A program made the position numbers and the translations under genes. Under the pieces are notes generated by a model that ran no database searches, was not told where the DNA came from, and saw only the letters and a list, made by a program, of their open reading frames with translations. DNA of 64,000 bases, from the NCBI GenBank assembly GCA_910574185.1, contig CAJSZQ010000003.1, positions 124,001-188,000 of the forward strand, written 5' to 3'. Positions 1-8,992 of the stretch are shown piece by piece. Position 1 is the first letter of the stretch; every line of letters begins with the position of its first letter. This DNA comes from Lachnospiraceae bacterium (GTDB lineage Bacteria; Bacillota; Clostridia; Lachnospirales; Lachnospiraceae).

Positions 1-150
1 CACCGCTCCCGGCACAATCTTTCTATACCACTGCCCTTCCCTTATCGGCTCTTCAAAGGGGATAATCTTTCCGGTATTTTCAAACCGCTCTGCCAGCTTA
101 CGTTCTCTGTCTTCTCCCTGTAAATATAACTGCTTCTGCTCCTTTGTCAT
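1..150 (-). CDS. N-terminal 50 codons of an unidentified gene (runs off the window)
   Basis: An open frame starts with ATG at 150 and continues leftward past base 1. The visible peptide is charged and hydrophilic (it begins MTKEQKQLYLQGEDRERKL and contains GKIIPFEEPIREG). It has no signal peptide or recognisable motif in these 50 residues, and I cannot assign a family. Its ATG overlaps the stop codon of the esterase as ATGA, so the two genes are translationally coupled and transcribed leftward together. Co-transcription with a carbohydrate esterase suggests a sugar-processing enzyme, but that is inference. Confidence 0.6.
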   Translation of the reverse strand, partial: MTKEQKQLYLQGEDRERKLAERFENTGKIIPFEEPIREGQWYRKIVPGAV

Positions 151-977
151 ACCTCTGTCCGGCCTCCCTTCTCTTCCAAAGCCCACAAAACAGCTTTTTC
201 CAAATACTCATTCCAGAACTTCCACTCATGGCTTCCCGGGCTTTCGTAATATGTAACGTCCACCTGGCGGTCCCGTAAAAAATCCCGGAAATTACGATTA
301 TTTTCCAACAAGAAATCCTCTGTTCCACATGCCATAAAAACCGGGGTAATCCTCTCTCCTTTTTCTAACTTCTGCTTCACAAGAAACTTCGGATCCACAT
401 CGCTGTTTTCCAGCTTTGACAAGTCTCCAAACACATTAACATAATAATCATAATCCGCAATAACTCTGGCACATGCAGTCATATCCCCCGGCGCCAGCCG
501 TCCAACATCCTCAACAATAAGCGCCGATGACAATCCGAACGCCGCTCCATAACATTTATTATATTTAATTGCCAGCCGTATGGCTCCGTAGCCTCCCATA
601 GATAATCCGCCAATCAGCACATCTTCCTTCGCATCCGGCAAATGATAAGTTTTTCTGATATAGGCCGGAAGCTCTCTGGCAATAAAAGTCTCATATGCGT
701 TGCCCGTTCCCTTCCTATCCAGATAAAAGCTATTTTCACCAGACGGCATCACAACGGCAAGATTGTATTTTCTGGAAATCTCCATAGCGCCGCTTCCCAT
801 AATCCAATCCATAGTATTACCTGAAAATCCATGCAGAAGATACAGCGTCTTAACCGGCCTGTCATAATGTGGATTATTCTCCGTAAATTCCGGCGGCGTA
901 TCATTGGGTAAGTAAATATGAAATGTAACAATCCTTGCCAGCGCCTCCGACAAGTAATGCACCTGCGATAATGCCAT
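147..977 (-). CDS. esterase, alpha/beta hydrolase (esterase D / tributyrin esterase type)
   Basis: The 276-residue protein belongs to the putative esterase family (PF00756 type), which cleaves acyl or acetyl esters, often from sugars. The oxyanion-hole strand is YLLHGFSG (about 46-53). The nucleophile is Ser126 in the elbow GGLSMGGYG. The probable acid is Asp221 in GTEDFLLENN and the base is His250 in PGSHEWKFW, giving a complete triad in the family order. There is no signal peptide, so it should be cytoplasmic. It is divergent from the AraC regulator and coupled by ATGA to the next leftward gene. With the neighbouring sugar ABC transporter, a likely job is removing acyl groups from imported oligosaccharides. 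The substrate cannot be read from sequence. Confidence 0.88.
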   Translation of the reverse strand: MALSQVHYLSEALARIVTFHIYLPNDTPPEFTENNPHYDRPVKTLYLLHGFSGNTMDWIMGSGAMEISRKYNLAVVMPSGENSFYLDRKGTGNAYETFIARELPAYIRKTYHLPDAKEDVLIGGLSMGGYGAIRLAIKYNKCYGAAFGLSSALIVEDVGRLAPGDMTACARVIADYDYYVNVFGDLSKLENSDVDPKFLVKQKLEKGERITPVFMACGTEDFLLENNRNFRDFLRDRQVDVTYYESPGSHEWKFWNEYLEKAVLWALEEKGGRTEV

Positions 978-1093
978 AATTCACTCCTCCTTTCATTACA
1001 GCTCCCTATTATTTGGTAAATGACAATCTTCCTGTCCTGTGTTAAAATAATTGTAACACGTTTATCTTATTTATTATATTCAGGAGGAACACC

Positions 1094-1930
1094 ATGCCCC
1101 AGTTATACGAAACTTACAACGACGTATTTTCGCGTCTGCCGATTAAGATTTACAAACATAATCTAACGGGCGCTTTTCTGAATGTTCCTCTTCACTGGCA
1201 CCGAAGTCTGGAAATCACTGTAACACTCACCGGCCGTATAAGATTCAATACCGGAACGAATAATTTTGACTTCGGCGAATCCGACTGGATATTTGTCAAC
1301 AGCGGAGAACCTCACTCCTGCCGATATATTAACCCGACAGACCATTTTTCTGGTATCAGTATGATTATATCCCTTCCCTTTATTGAAAAATGGCTCGGTA
1401 AAAATCTCTTTTTTTACAACCCAGAAGACCCTTATGTTACTTCCCGAATGAAGGCTATTGCAACCGAGCTCTTTTCTCTGGATACGGATTCCCCAGACGG
1501 TCAGCTCATGCTTATGAGCATTCTATTTAAGACGCTGCATTTAGTATCCCTGCATTGTATCCGTTCCGGCGCCAAATACCATATCTCCTCCGAGCAGGAG
1601 ATGCACACCGCCATCAAGTTTACCGATTATATTGAACAGCATTATCAGGAAGACGTAACCTTAAATTCGGTTGCCGAACACTTCAAATATTCGTCCAGTT
1701 ATTTTTCACGCCTGTTTAAAACATCCTTAGGCGTTAATTTTCATTCTTATTTGAATTTCGTGCGGGTAAGCCATGCGGCAGAACAGCTTGCGTCAGGTCC
1801 TGTAAACCTGACGGAATGCGCCTTTAACAATGGCTTCCCCAACACGAAATCTTTCATTACCACCTTCAAAAAGTTCTACGGCTGCACGCCCAGCGTCTTG
1901 TCTCGTTCACATTTCGCTGAAATTGAATGA
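1094..1930 (+). CDS. AraC-family transcriptional regulator
   Basis: This is a 278-residue regulator with an N-terminal cupin-like sensing domain (about 15-150, with the typical LHWHRSLEIT start and SDWIFVNSGEPHS turn). The C-terminal AraC double helix-turn-helix spans about 175-275 and includes the hallmark second helix region CAFNNGFPNTKSFITTFKK and the GCTPS end. A strong AGGAGG lies 7 bases before the ATG. It is divergent from the esterase and convergent with the sugar ABC operon that ends at 1985. The cupin plus HTH layout is typical of sugar-responsive activators such as RhaS/MsmR. Control of the flanking esterase and transporter is likely but inferred. Confidence 0.92.
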   Translation: MPQLYETYNDVFSRLPIKIYKHNLTGAFLNVPLHWHRSLEITVTLTGRIRFNTGTNNFDFGESDWIFVNSGEPHSCRYINPTDHFSGISMIISLPFIEKWLGKNLFFYNPEDPYVTSRMKAIATELFSLDTDSPDGQLMLMSILFKTLHLVSLHCIRSGAKYHISSEQEMHTAIKFTDYIEQHYQEDVTLNSVAEHFKYSSSYFSRLFKTSLGVNFHSYLNFVRVSHAAEQLASGPVNLTECAFNNGFPNTKSFITTFKKFYGCTPSVLSRSHFAEIE

Positions 1931-1984
1931 GACAAAACAAACCATAAATTATAACCGGGCATATGCCGTCGCCCACTATGACGG

Positions 1985-2812
1985 CTATCCCTTAACACTG
2001 CCCGCAACAACGCCTTCGATAATATATTTCTGCCCTGCCAGATAGAAGATTAGAACCGGAACAATACTGAGCAGAAGCCCCGCCATCATGGGCGCGTATT
2101 CGGCGGAATGATTTGTCAGGAAGGTCTTAATCGCTATGGCCAGCGTCTTGGTTTCCTGTTTCGTAAGAAATAAGCTAGACATGAGATAATCATTCCAGAC
2201 TCCCATAGCCACAAATACCGTAACCGTTATAATTATCGGCTTCAACAGCGGCAGTATAATCAGAAAAAAAGTCCTTGTAAAACTGCAGCCGTCAATCCTC
2301 GCCGCCTCGTCCAGCTCCTCCGGAATCCCTTCCACAAATCCGTTGTAAAGAAATACCGCAAAGGGAATATTAAGCCCAATCGCAATATACGCAACCACTG
2401 CCAGCGAATTGGAAAAACCCATCTGTCCGGCATAGATTTTTACCTGTGGAATCATATATACCTGAAACGGCGCAACCATGGACGCTAAAAACGCCATAAA
2501 GATAAACTTATTAATTTTCCATCTTTTTCTTGCAAAAAGATATCCCGTCATAGCCGATACCAAAGTGTTGACCAACACCGCGGCAACGGTTACCACAGCC
2601 GTATTCTTAAGCGCCGTCCAGAAATTCATTCTTCTTACCGCCACAAAAAAGTTTTCAAAATTCAGACTTTTCGGCAATGCGAAGGGCGTTTGAATAAACT
2701 CCTGAGTTGTCTTAAAGGTGTTGATTACCAGAATAAAAAACGGAACCATAAACAGAATCAGCACAAGCAGCGTAACGAAAAACATAAGGCTTTTCTTTGC
2801 TTTCATTTTATT
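1985..2812 (-). CDS. carbohydrate ABC transporter permease (MalG/UgpE type)
   Basis: This inner-membrane permease (about 276 residues, CUT1 family) has six predicted membrane segments. The cytoplasmic EAA loop EELDEAARIDGCSFTRTFF (about 190-210) docks on a shared ATPase, and the C terminus GVVAGSVKG is the family signature end. The upstream permease stop overlaps this start as TAATG at 2813-2817, so the two are coupled (start ATG at 2815, or the internal Met three codons later). No ATPase gene is in this operon, as is usual for Firmicute CUT1 systems that share one MsmX-like ATPase. Confidence 0.92.
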   Translation of the reverse strand, partial: NKMKAKKSLMFFVTLLVLILFMVPFFILVINTFKTTQEFIQTPFALPKSLNFENFFVAVRRMNFWTALKNTAVVTVAAVLVNTLVSAMTGYLFARKRWKINKFIFMAFLASMVAPFQVYMIPQVKIYAGQMGFSNSLAVVAYIAIGLNIPFAVFLYNGFVEGIPEELDEAARIDGCSFTRTFFLIILPLLKPIIITVTVFVAMGVWNDYLMSSLFLTKQETKTLAIAIKTFLTNHSAEYAPMMAGLLLSIVPVLIFYLAGQKYIIEGVVAGSVKG

Positions 2813-2814
2813 CA

Positions 2815-3699
2815 TTAGTTTTCAGCTCCCTTCCTCGTGAAATAAACCTGCAGCAGAGATATTACCGCCACAATCACAAACAATACCATTGCCTGAGCCT
2901 GGCCTTTGCCAAATTCCATGCTGGTAAATGCTGTCTGGTAAATCTTATAGGCAATCAACTCCGTCGATTTATAAGGACCGCCCGCCGTCAGCGACAGGTT
3001 CATATCAAACGACATAAAAGTTCTGGCGATAGACAGAAATACACAGATTGCAATCGTGTTTCTAATACAGGGAATCTTTATTTTCCGTATCACCTGCCAG
3101 CCGGTCGCGCCGTCCACCTTGGCCGCCTCTGTCAGCTCACCCGGAACGTTCGTAAGACCCGCGATATAAATTACCATCAGATACCCGCTCATCTGCCATG
3201 AGCTCACAATAATCAGGGCAATCAAGGCTCTGGCAGGGTGCGTCAGCCACGAGGTAGACATCCACTCAATCCCAGCCGCCTTTCCAAATCCAGTCAGCGC
3301 ATAAGAAAAAATAAAATTCCAGATATAGCCGAGAATAATACCGCCTATGATATTCGGCGTAAAAAATCCCGCCCGGAATAATCCCTGGGCCTTAATCCCA
3401 TTGGTCACAGCCAACGCCAGCAGAAATCCCGCCACATTGCTTGCTATAACAGTAAATACTGCATATATTACCGTTTTCAGAAATGAAGTGATAAACGTCG
3501 CGTCACTGAACACAGCCACATAGTTGTCCAATCCTACATAGTTTATATCAAGCGCCAGTCCGTTCCAGTCAGTAAATGTAATCCAGATTCCATAAATAAA
3601 CGGAATGATAATTACCGTCACCCAGATAAAAACCGCCGGAAGCCCAAATCCTGCAAACTGCATAACACTTCTTAGTTTTCTTGCCGCCTGTTTACTCAT
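2815..3699 (-). CDS. carbohydrate ABC transporter permease (MalF/UgpA type)
   Basis: This is the CUT1-family partner permease, about 294 residues and six membrane helices, with the EAA motif at ELTEAAKVDGATGWQVIRK. I place the start at 3699 (MSKQAARKL) because AAGGAGG sits 5 bases before it. The longer frame from 3717 would put the ribosome site inside the gene. It is the second gene of a leftward binding-protein / permease / permease operon. Between it and the binding-protein gene lie a small perfect hairpin (3801-3818) and one copy of the 47-bp repeat, which probably lower permease expression relative to the binding protein. Confidence 0.92.
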   Translation of the reverse strand: MSKQAARKLRSVMQFAGFGLPAVFIWVTVIIIPFIYGIWITFTDWNGLALDINYVGLDNYVAVFSDATFITSFLKTVIYAVFTVIASNVAGFLLALAVTNGIKAQGLFRAGFFTPNIIGGIILGYIWNFIFSYALTGFGKAAGIEWMSTSWLTHPARALIALIIVSSWQMSGYLMVIYIAGLTNVPGELTEAAKVDGATGWQVIRKIKIPCIRNTIAICVFLSIARTFMSFDMNLSLTAGGPYKSTELIAYKIYQTAFTSMEFGKGQAQAMVLFVIVAVISLLQVYFTRKGAEN

Positions 3700-3744
3700 C
3701 TGTTCCTCCTTCATCATATTTTACTTAGAAAAATCAATTCTTCA

Positions 3745-3794
3745 CTGCCCCAAGGGCCCCCCTTATGGCCATTCGGCCGTTTCACAAGGTATAG
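3745..3794. repeat. dispersed 47-bp repeat, single copy
   Basis: One diverged unit of the repeat arrayed at 14454-14652 and present at 16099-16190. It contains the conserved core TTATGGCCATTCGGCCG followed by TTTCACAAGGTAT. The core itself holds a small GGCC-ATTC-GGCC stem. It sits between the permease and binding-protein genes of the first sugar ABC operon. Confidence 0.8.
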
Positions 3795-3800
3795 AAATGC

Positions 3801-3818
3801 GGGGAAGTTTTCTTCCCC
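3801..3818 (-). promoter_or_regulatory. intercistronic stem-loop after the binding-protein gene
   Basis: GGGGAAG-TTTT-CTTCCCC is a perfect 7-bp stem with a 4-base loop, lying 19 bases beyond the stop of the solute-binding protein. Such hairpins commonly stabilise the upstream message or partly stop transcription, giving more binding protein than permease. This role is inferred from position. Confidence 0.6.
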
Positions 3819-3836
3819 ACACTCGCTTCTTTTTCA

Positions 3837-5174
3837 TTATCTTGCCTCCTGGGTACTCCAGTATCCATCAATTTTTGATGCAAGCGTCTCTCTGTCGCAT
3901 GCTCCAGACAGATATTCGCACATGTAAGCGCCGCACTCATACCAGATATCCGACGGACAGAGGTTCGGCGTTCCATAGAAATCATATGCCAGACCTTTGG
4001 ACATATAGTTGGCCGTTGACTGTCCAAGAGGACTTAACTTATCCTCAAAGGTAAAGTTCTCAAACGGAAGAGCCTGTCCGGTTACTATAGCCGTCTGCTC
4101 CAGCGCATACTCATCAGACGACATATACTCAATAAACTTCAATCCTGCCTGCTGCTGTTCTTCCGTATTCTGGCTGATATCAATACAGTATCCCTTTGCG
4201 TAAGAGGTTGGAATGCACTGGTTAACCGTATCATCTTCATTATCACTGTATGGAATCGGAAGTAATCCAAATTCCGCGCCTTCCTCAACCAGCTCTGCAA
4301 GATACGTCCATGCCCAGTCACCCATAAACCATGTACCGCACTTGCCCTCTGCAAATGCCGCCGCATCCACATTCACATCCCCCACCAGAGGATCAGCTTT
4401 GTTTAAGTTATGCTCTGCAAGCAGTTCCAGGGTATCCATATATCCGTTAAATACGTCGTTATCAATCTCTTTGGCATCCCCAGAAATGATGCTGTTAACG
4501 TAAGCTACTCTTTCCTCTACATCGCCGATTGCCGCACCGTAAACCTGACAGAGATAATGTGCGCCGATGGACCAATTGACGCCTGTAATACAGCTTCCTG
4601 CCGCGCCGGCAGCCTCAATCTTCTCTAACAAATCTTTTAAGTCTGCCCGGCTCTTGATTGTAGAAGGATCAAAATCTCCGCCCACCGCCTTGTCACAGAC
4701 CGCTTTGTTGTAAAGAATACCGATACCTGCCGCCGACATGGGGATTCCGTACACCTTACCGTCAAATGTCAGGGTACTGAGAGAATCTTTTTTCACATTA
4801 TCTAACAAAGGCTGGTCCGTAAGATTTAACATTCTTTCTTGATTTTCATAAATGTTTATCGGGTCCATGAGTGAAACCGTCGGCCCTTCGTTGCTGGAGT
4901 AAAGCGCCATCCACGCCTGGAGCTGATCGTCCCCAGCCGCAATATACTCTACCGTAATCCCTTCATTCTTACTCTCAAAATCTGTAATCAAATCCTGAAA
5001 ATAATCATCTTTTCCGGTCTCTGTCGTGTAGAAAGAAATAGAAACTTCTCCAGAACCTTCTTCTGCCTCTTTGCCATTGCCGCTTTCTTCGCCGTCGCCG
5101 CTGCCGCCGCAGCCTACAAGCATTCCGGCTGTCATTACTCCAACGAGCAACAGACTAACTAATCTTTTTTTCAT
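3837..5174 (-). CDS. extracellular solute-binding protein, family 1 (sugar ABC transporter lipoprotein)
   Basis: This 445-residue lipoprotein has an N-terminal signal with lipobox LVGCGG (Cys about 22), followed by an acidic Gly/Glu/Ser linker and a two-lobed periplasmic-binding fold. Landmarks are YIAAGDDQLQAWMALYSS, GKVYGIPMSAAGIGILYNK and GKCGTWFMGDWAW. The start is 5174 (MKKRLVS) because AAGGAGG is 6-7 bases upstream; the ATG at 5180 abuts the Shine-Dalgarno. It delivers an oligosaccharide to the two downstream permeases. The ligand is unknown. The upstream 200 bases are very AT-rich and likely hold the operon promoter. Confidence 0.93.
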   Translation of the reverse strand: MKKRLVSLLLVGVMTAGMLVGCGGSGDGEESGNGKEAEEGSGEVSISFYTTETGKDDYFQDLITDFESKNEGITVEYIAAGDDQLQAWMALYSSNEGPTVSLMDPINIYENQERMLNLTDQPLLDNVKKDSLSTLTFDGKVYGIPMSAAGIGILYNKAVCDKAVGGDFDPSTIKSRADLKDLLEKIEAAGAAGSCITGVNWSIGAHYLCQVYGAAIGDVEERVAYVNSIISGDAKEIDNDVFNGYMDTLELLAEHNLNKADPLVGDVNVDAAAFAEGKCGTWFMGDWAWTYLAELVEEGAEFGLLPIPYSDNEDDTVNQCIPTSYAKGYCIDISQNTEEQQQAGLKFIEYMSSDEYALEQTAIVTGQALPFENFTFEDKLSPLGQSTANYMSKGLAYDFYGTPNLCPSDIWYECGAYMCEYLSGACDRETLASKIDGYWSTQEAR

Positions 5175-5414
5175 GTACATCCTCCTTTTTTATTTCGTTT
5201 CCTGTGTTAATTTGATTATAAAAAGTTATACAAATATATTCTTTCCCTTTTTTATCTTTATTTTTGTCATTTTTTTACATTGTTCCAAGTTTTTTCTCTA
5301 AAAAAACATAATTATGCACAAAAATATTATTGTACTCATTGACAAATACACTTTTTCATTTAAGTATAATACCTGATTTCGTGTATATACATATTTTTCA
5401 CAAGGAGCGAATGA

Positions 5415-5930
5415 TTATGGCAAGCTTATACAAAAGCGTCTGTTACTGCAAATCCCTTCCTCACTCTGGATATTTGCGTTGGATTCTTCCCAGCGTTCGT
5501 TGATCTTCATGACTTTATTCCGGTCTGGATCCTTCCCGATATTTTCTTTATAAGCTCGGGTTTTCCGTTTCTCATGATCCGGAAGCTTGATATAGCTTCG
5601 GATCCCGTTCTCTTTGAGATACAGCAGATTCTTTTCACTACTGTACCCGCTGTCGGCAGTCACCGCCTCCAGAGTGTCTCCGAATGCATCCCGATGCTTT
5701 TTCAAAACGGGAATCAGTGTACTGTACCGGTCATTACTCACATATCCTTGGATTATAAAGTAATTCTCTGCCGCGATCTGGGCATTGTATGCCGGCTTTA
5801 GCTGCCCGTTCAGCATATGGTCCTCTTTCATCCGCATGAATATTGCTTCCAGGTCCGTTTTGGTAATGCAATAGCTGTTCCGGTCTTTCCCCATGATCTC
5901 AAAGCATTCCTTATGGTCTCCTATACTCCA
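5415..5930 (-). pseudogene. IS1182-family transposase fragment
   Basis: The open frame matches the middle of an IS1182-type DDE transposase: FMRMKEDHMLNGQLKPAYN, then ENYFIIQGYVSNDRYSTLIPVL, then the second catalytic aspartate in VTADSGYSSEKN, and on to SEEGI..SNR. Reading backwards from the Met at 5894, homologous sequence (DHKECFEI) continues to an in-frame stop at about 5931-5933, so the N-terminal third is missing. The C-terminal region with the catalytic glutamate is also cut off near 5440. No terminal repeats are visible. A plus-strand AAGGAGCGAATGATTATG at 5402-5419 may be the start of the gene that received the insertion. Confidence 0.8.
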
Positions 5931-6043
5931 TCAGACGGCTGCCGCATATCGGAAGGGGATTGGTGCTTTCAAGCCCGTCCGACAGACTGATTTTCAGCTC
6001 CTTAGGCGTACCACTTTTTGTTTCCATCGTATTTTGATGAGGA

Positions 6044-6744
6044 CGCAAGACGGATGTGAAGGATGCGGAATGGATCGCTGATCTGGTGCGTCATGGATTG
6101 GTAAAGGCAAGCTACATACCCAGCCGGGAACAGCGGGAACTGCGCGAGATGACCCGCTATCGCCAGGAGTTCATCGAAGAACGTACCCTTGAATTAAATC
6201 GGATTCAGTCCGTATTAGAGGTCTGTAATATTAAACTGGGAAATGTGATTACCGATATCAGTGGAAAGAGCGGCATGGCTATTCTGCGGGCAATCATATC
6301 CGGTGAAACCAATCCTGTTATCCTGAGTAATCTGGCAAAAGGGAAAGCCCGAAATAAGCTTCCTGAAATGTGCAAAGCCCTGGAAGGGAGAGTTTTGAAA
6401 CACCAGCGGAAAATGCCGGCAAAAAAATGAGTACAAGGATACGGAAAGGAAATAAATATTTAAAAGCACCCCTAGTAGAATGTGCACGTTCTGCAATACG
6501 AAATAAGCAGAGCTATTTATACTCACGCTATCAACGGATAGCCGCACGACGGGGAGGGAAGCGTGCAATTATAGCGGTAGCACACACGATGCTGATAGCA
6601 ATCTATCATATGTTAAAAGAGAAAGTGCCTTATTGTGATTTGGGGGCTGACCATTATACTATTATCGACCAAGAAAAGATGATAAGAAGAACTCTTCGTT
6701 CTTTAGAAAAGTTAGGTGTAAATATAATCATTCAACCGAACTAA
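6044..6744 (+). pseudogene. IS110-family transposase, internally deleted and frameshifted
   Basis: The first part (6044-6430) reads KTDVKDAEWIADLVRHGLV, the end of the DEDD N-terminal domain, and runs into the coiled linker. After a frame change near 6430 the second part reads GNKYLKAPLVECARSAIRNK ... RIAARRGGKRAIIAVAHTML, the C-terminal Transposase_20 end. Around 150 residues of the helix-hairpin-helix region are missing. The N terminus is also absent, because the element begins abruptly against the IS1182 fragment. It cannot encode an active enzyme. Confidence 0.8.
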
Positions 6745-6856
6745 TGTTTTGTATTTTATGATGCGCAAAGAAATAAGCCCACCGAAAGGCTAGCTTATTA
6801 AAGATGCATGTTTTTAGTTTGCTAATAAGTTACGTTTTCAGGACAGCCCCATGATG

Positions 6857-8212
6857 TCAATACGGAATTTTGATTATAACCTGTGCGCCGCCAGTCTTTT
6901 CAGAGTTGCTTAAAATAAGCTGTCCGCCATGTTGGGCTATTATGGAGTCTGCTACATAAAGACCTATTCCATAATGCGATTTAGAATGTCTGCTTTGTTC
7001 CTCCATATAAAACTGTTCGGTTGCACGCTTTAACGCTTCGGGAGAAAAGCCGCTTCCCATATCAGTGATAGAACATAAGATTGCATTATTTTTTTCATAT
7101 ACTTCAAAGAAAACAGTTTTTCCTACTGGCGTATATTCTATTGCATTTGAAAGAACATTTCCAAAACCTCTTATCAGTTGTTCACTGTCTGCAAAGATAT
7201 ATTCTCGATTAAAATTCTCTCTCCATTCCAGATGAATATTTTTTACAGCGCACAAACCTTTTGCCTGTGTATGGATTTCCTCCAATAAGGAAGATAATTT
7301 TACATTTTCACGGCGAAAAGGAAAATTTTCTTTTGCTTTTGTCATGTCAATTAGCGTTTCAACATAGTTCTGCATTTGGACAACACTGCCCTCGATATAG
7401 TCCGCACATTCTTTCTGATTATCGGCAAGTATCGTATCATACAGCAACTCCGTATTTCCACGGATAATAGTCAATGGTGTTTTCAAATCATGTGCCAAAG
7501 CTGAAATCTGGTCCTGCCGTAATTTATCGGCTTGCCATTGTTCGGCAAGCGAATTTTTTAGTGCCTGTTTCAAGTGCTCTAATGCGGATAAAGCGCGGTC
7601 TACTTCAAATATGCCACTGCTTTCAATCTTAAAATCCAAATCCCGCTTCTCAATTTTTTGGGTTACGATAAGCAGTTTATCAATTTTCCTGCCCGTATAT
7701 TTCCCAAACCAATGGGAAACAAGGAGCAGCAAAACGATAATCTCAATCATTATCAGCCCGATAAGGCAAAAGTCGGATGTCGGGCATATTCGCCGAAGCG
7801 CTGGATTGCTAAATTGTGAAGTCAAACGATAGCGCAAAAGAATGACTTCATTTTCACGTTCAACAATCCGAATACGGTATGGGTGAACTACATTCTTTCC
7901 GTTTGTAACAGCTTTCTCCCAAAAGGTGTTGGCGGTATCTTCTGATAAAGAACCGTACTGGAACATACCTGTGGGAGAATAAACGCCATAATCGCAAAAG
8001 CTGGGAATGTCGGCTGTATCAAATAATTTATCTGCCTGTATTTTTTCTGCTGCGTCATCAATCCTATCCTCAATATTCATGGCAGGAATAATGACTTCTG
8101 TATTGATAAAGAGCATATATAGACCAACATTAACGGCAATAATGAAAAGGATACCTCCAGCAACAGTGAATATATACCGCATGAACACAGAACGTAGTTT
8201 TTTTACTCCCAT
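6857..8212 (-). CDS. sensor histidine kinase (peptide-antibiotic responsive type)
   Basis: The 451-residue kinase has two membrane helices (about 12-35 and 147-167) enclosing an extracytoplasmic domain of about 110 residues, a HAMP-like linker, the H-box ALAHDLKTPLTII with phospho-acceptor His241, and a full HATPase domain (N box GNVLSNAIEYTP, G box DMGSGFS, G2 box SHYGIGLYV). It overlaps the response-regulator gene by 10 bases and is the last gene of a leftward operon: ATPase, two immunity permeases, regulator, kinase. This set matches the C. difficile Cpr and lantibiotic-immunity systems, so the kinase most likely senses cationic peptides. The signal is inferred. Confidence 0.9.
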   Translation of the reverse strand: MGVKKLRSVFMRYIFTVAGGILFIIAVNVGLYMLFINTEVIIPAMNIEDRIDDAAEKIQADKLFDTADIPSFCDYGVYSPTGMFQYGSLSEDTANTFWEKAVTNGKNVVHPYRIRIVERENEVILLRYRLTSQFSNPALRRICPTSDFCLIGLIMIEIIVLLLLVSHWFGKYTGRKIDKLLIVTQKIEKRDLDFKIESSGIFEVDRALSALEHLKQALKNSLAEQWQADKLRQDQISALAHDLKTPLTIIRGNTELLYDTILADNQKECADYIEGSVVQMQNYVETLIDMTKAKENFPFRRENVKLSSLLEEIHTQAKGLCAVKNIHLEWRENFNREYIFADSEQLIRGFGNVLSNAIEYTPVGKTVFFEVYEKNNAILCSITDMGSGFSPEALKRATEQFYMEEQSRHSKSHYGIGLYVADSIIAQHGGQLILSNSEKTGGAQVIIKIPY

Positions 8213-8862
8213 TTATAACCCACCCCCCAAACCGTTTCAATAGGGGATAATTTGACAGCCGCTAACTTACTGCGGATATTTTTTACATGAGTGGCTATCA
8301 CACTATCGTCACTTTCTCCCTCAAAACCAAAAACAGCTTCATAAATCTGCTCTTTTGAAAAAACCTGTCCCCGGTGCAAAGCCAGATATTCACATATTTC
8401 ATACTCACTTTTGGTTAGAGGGAGTTTATTCCCATTGACTTCCGTTTCCTTTGCGTTGATGTGAAAGATAATGCCCGAAATGGATATGGCATATTTCTTT
8501 TCTCGGTTATCTCTGCGTAAATGTGCATTTACACGGGCAAGCAATTCATTTGTACCAAAAGGCTTTGTGATGTAATCGTCGCCGCCAATTCCCAAACCAC
8601 GAACAATATCACTTTCCTGTGTTTTTGCAGTCAAGAAAATAATAGGGCAATCCACAAGGGAACGGATTTGATCGCATAATTCAAAACCGTCCATATCCGG
8701 CATCATTATATCCAGCAAAATCAAATCATATCGTCTGAAATCTATATCAAGAACGGCTTTTGCATTTGCTTGAAGTGTTACGGTATGGGCGTCTTTTTCG
8801 AGAATGCGCTTTATCAGTTGAAGCATTGCGTTTTCATCATCAACAACTAATATATTCGCCAT
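8203..8862 (-). CDS. OmpR/VanR-type response regulator
   Basis: This 219-residue protein has a receiver domain with acidic pocket DDE at 8-10, phospho-acceptor Asp51 in LILLDIMMPDMDG, the Thr switch (FLTAKT) and Lys in YITKPFG. A winged-helix DNA-binding domain (about 125-218) ends GVGYKWE. An AGGAGG precedes the ATG. It is cognate to the overlapping kinase and presumably controls the ATPase/permease genes upstream in the same operon, giving autoregulation as in the CprRK and SpaRK systems. Confidence 0.92.
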   Translation of the reverse strand: MANILVVDDENAMLQLIKRILEKDAHTVTLQANAKAVLDIDFRRYDLILLDIMMPDMDGFELCDQIRSLVDCPIIFLTAKTQESDIVRGLGIGGDDYITKPFGTNELLARVNAHLRRDNREKKYAISISGIIFHINAKETEVNGNKLPLTKSEYEICEYLALHRGQVFSKEQIYEAVFGFEGESDDSVIATHVKNIRSKLAAVKLSPIETVWGVGYKWE

Positions 8863-8876
8863 ATCAATCCCTCCTG

Positions 8877-8984
<108 letters not shown>

Positions 8985-8992
8985 TCATCTCC

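Noticed and set aside
5411..5503. Plus-strand MIMASLYKSV frame with a ribosome-like site
   Set aside because: Runs only 30 codons and overlaps the IS1182 fragment antisense; at most a remnant of an interrupted gene.
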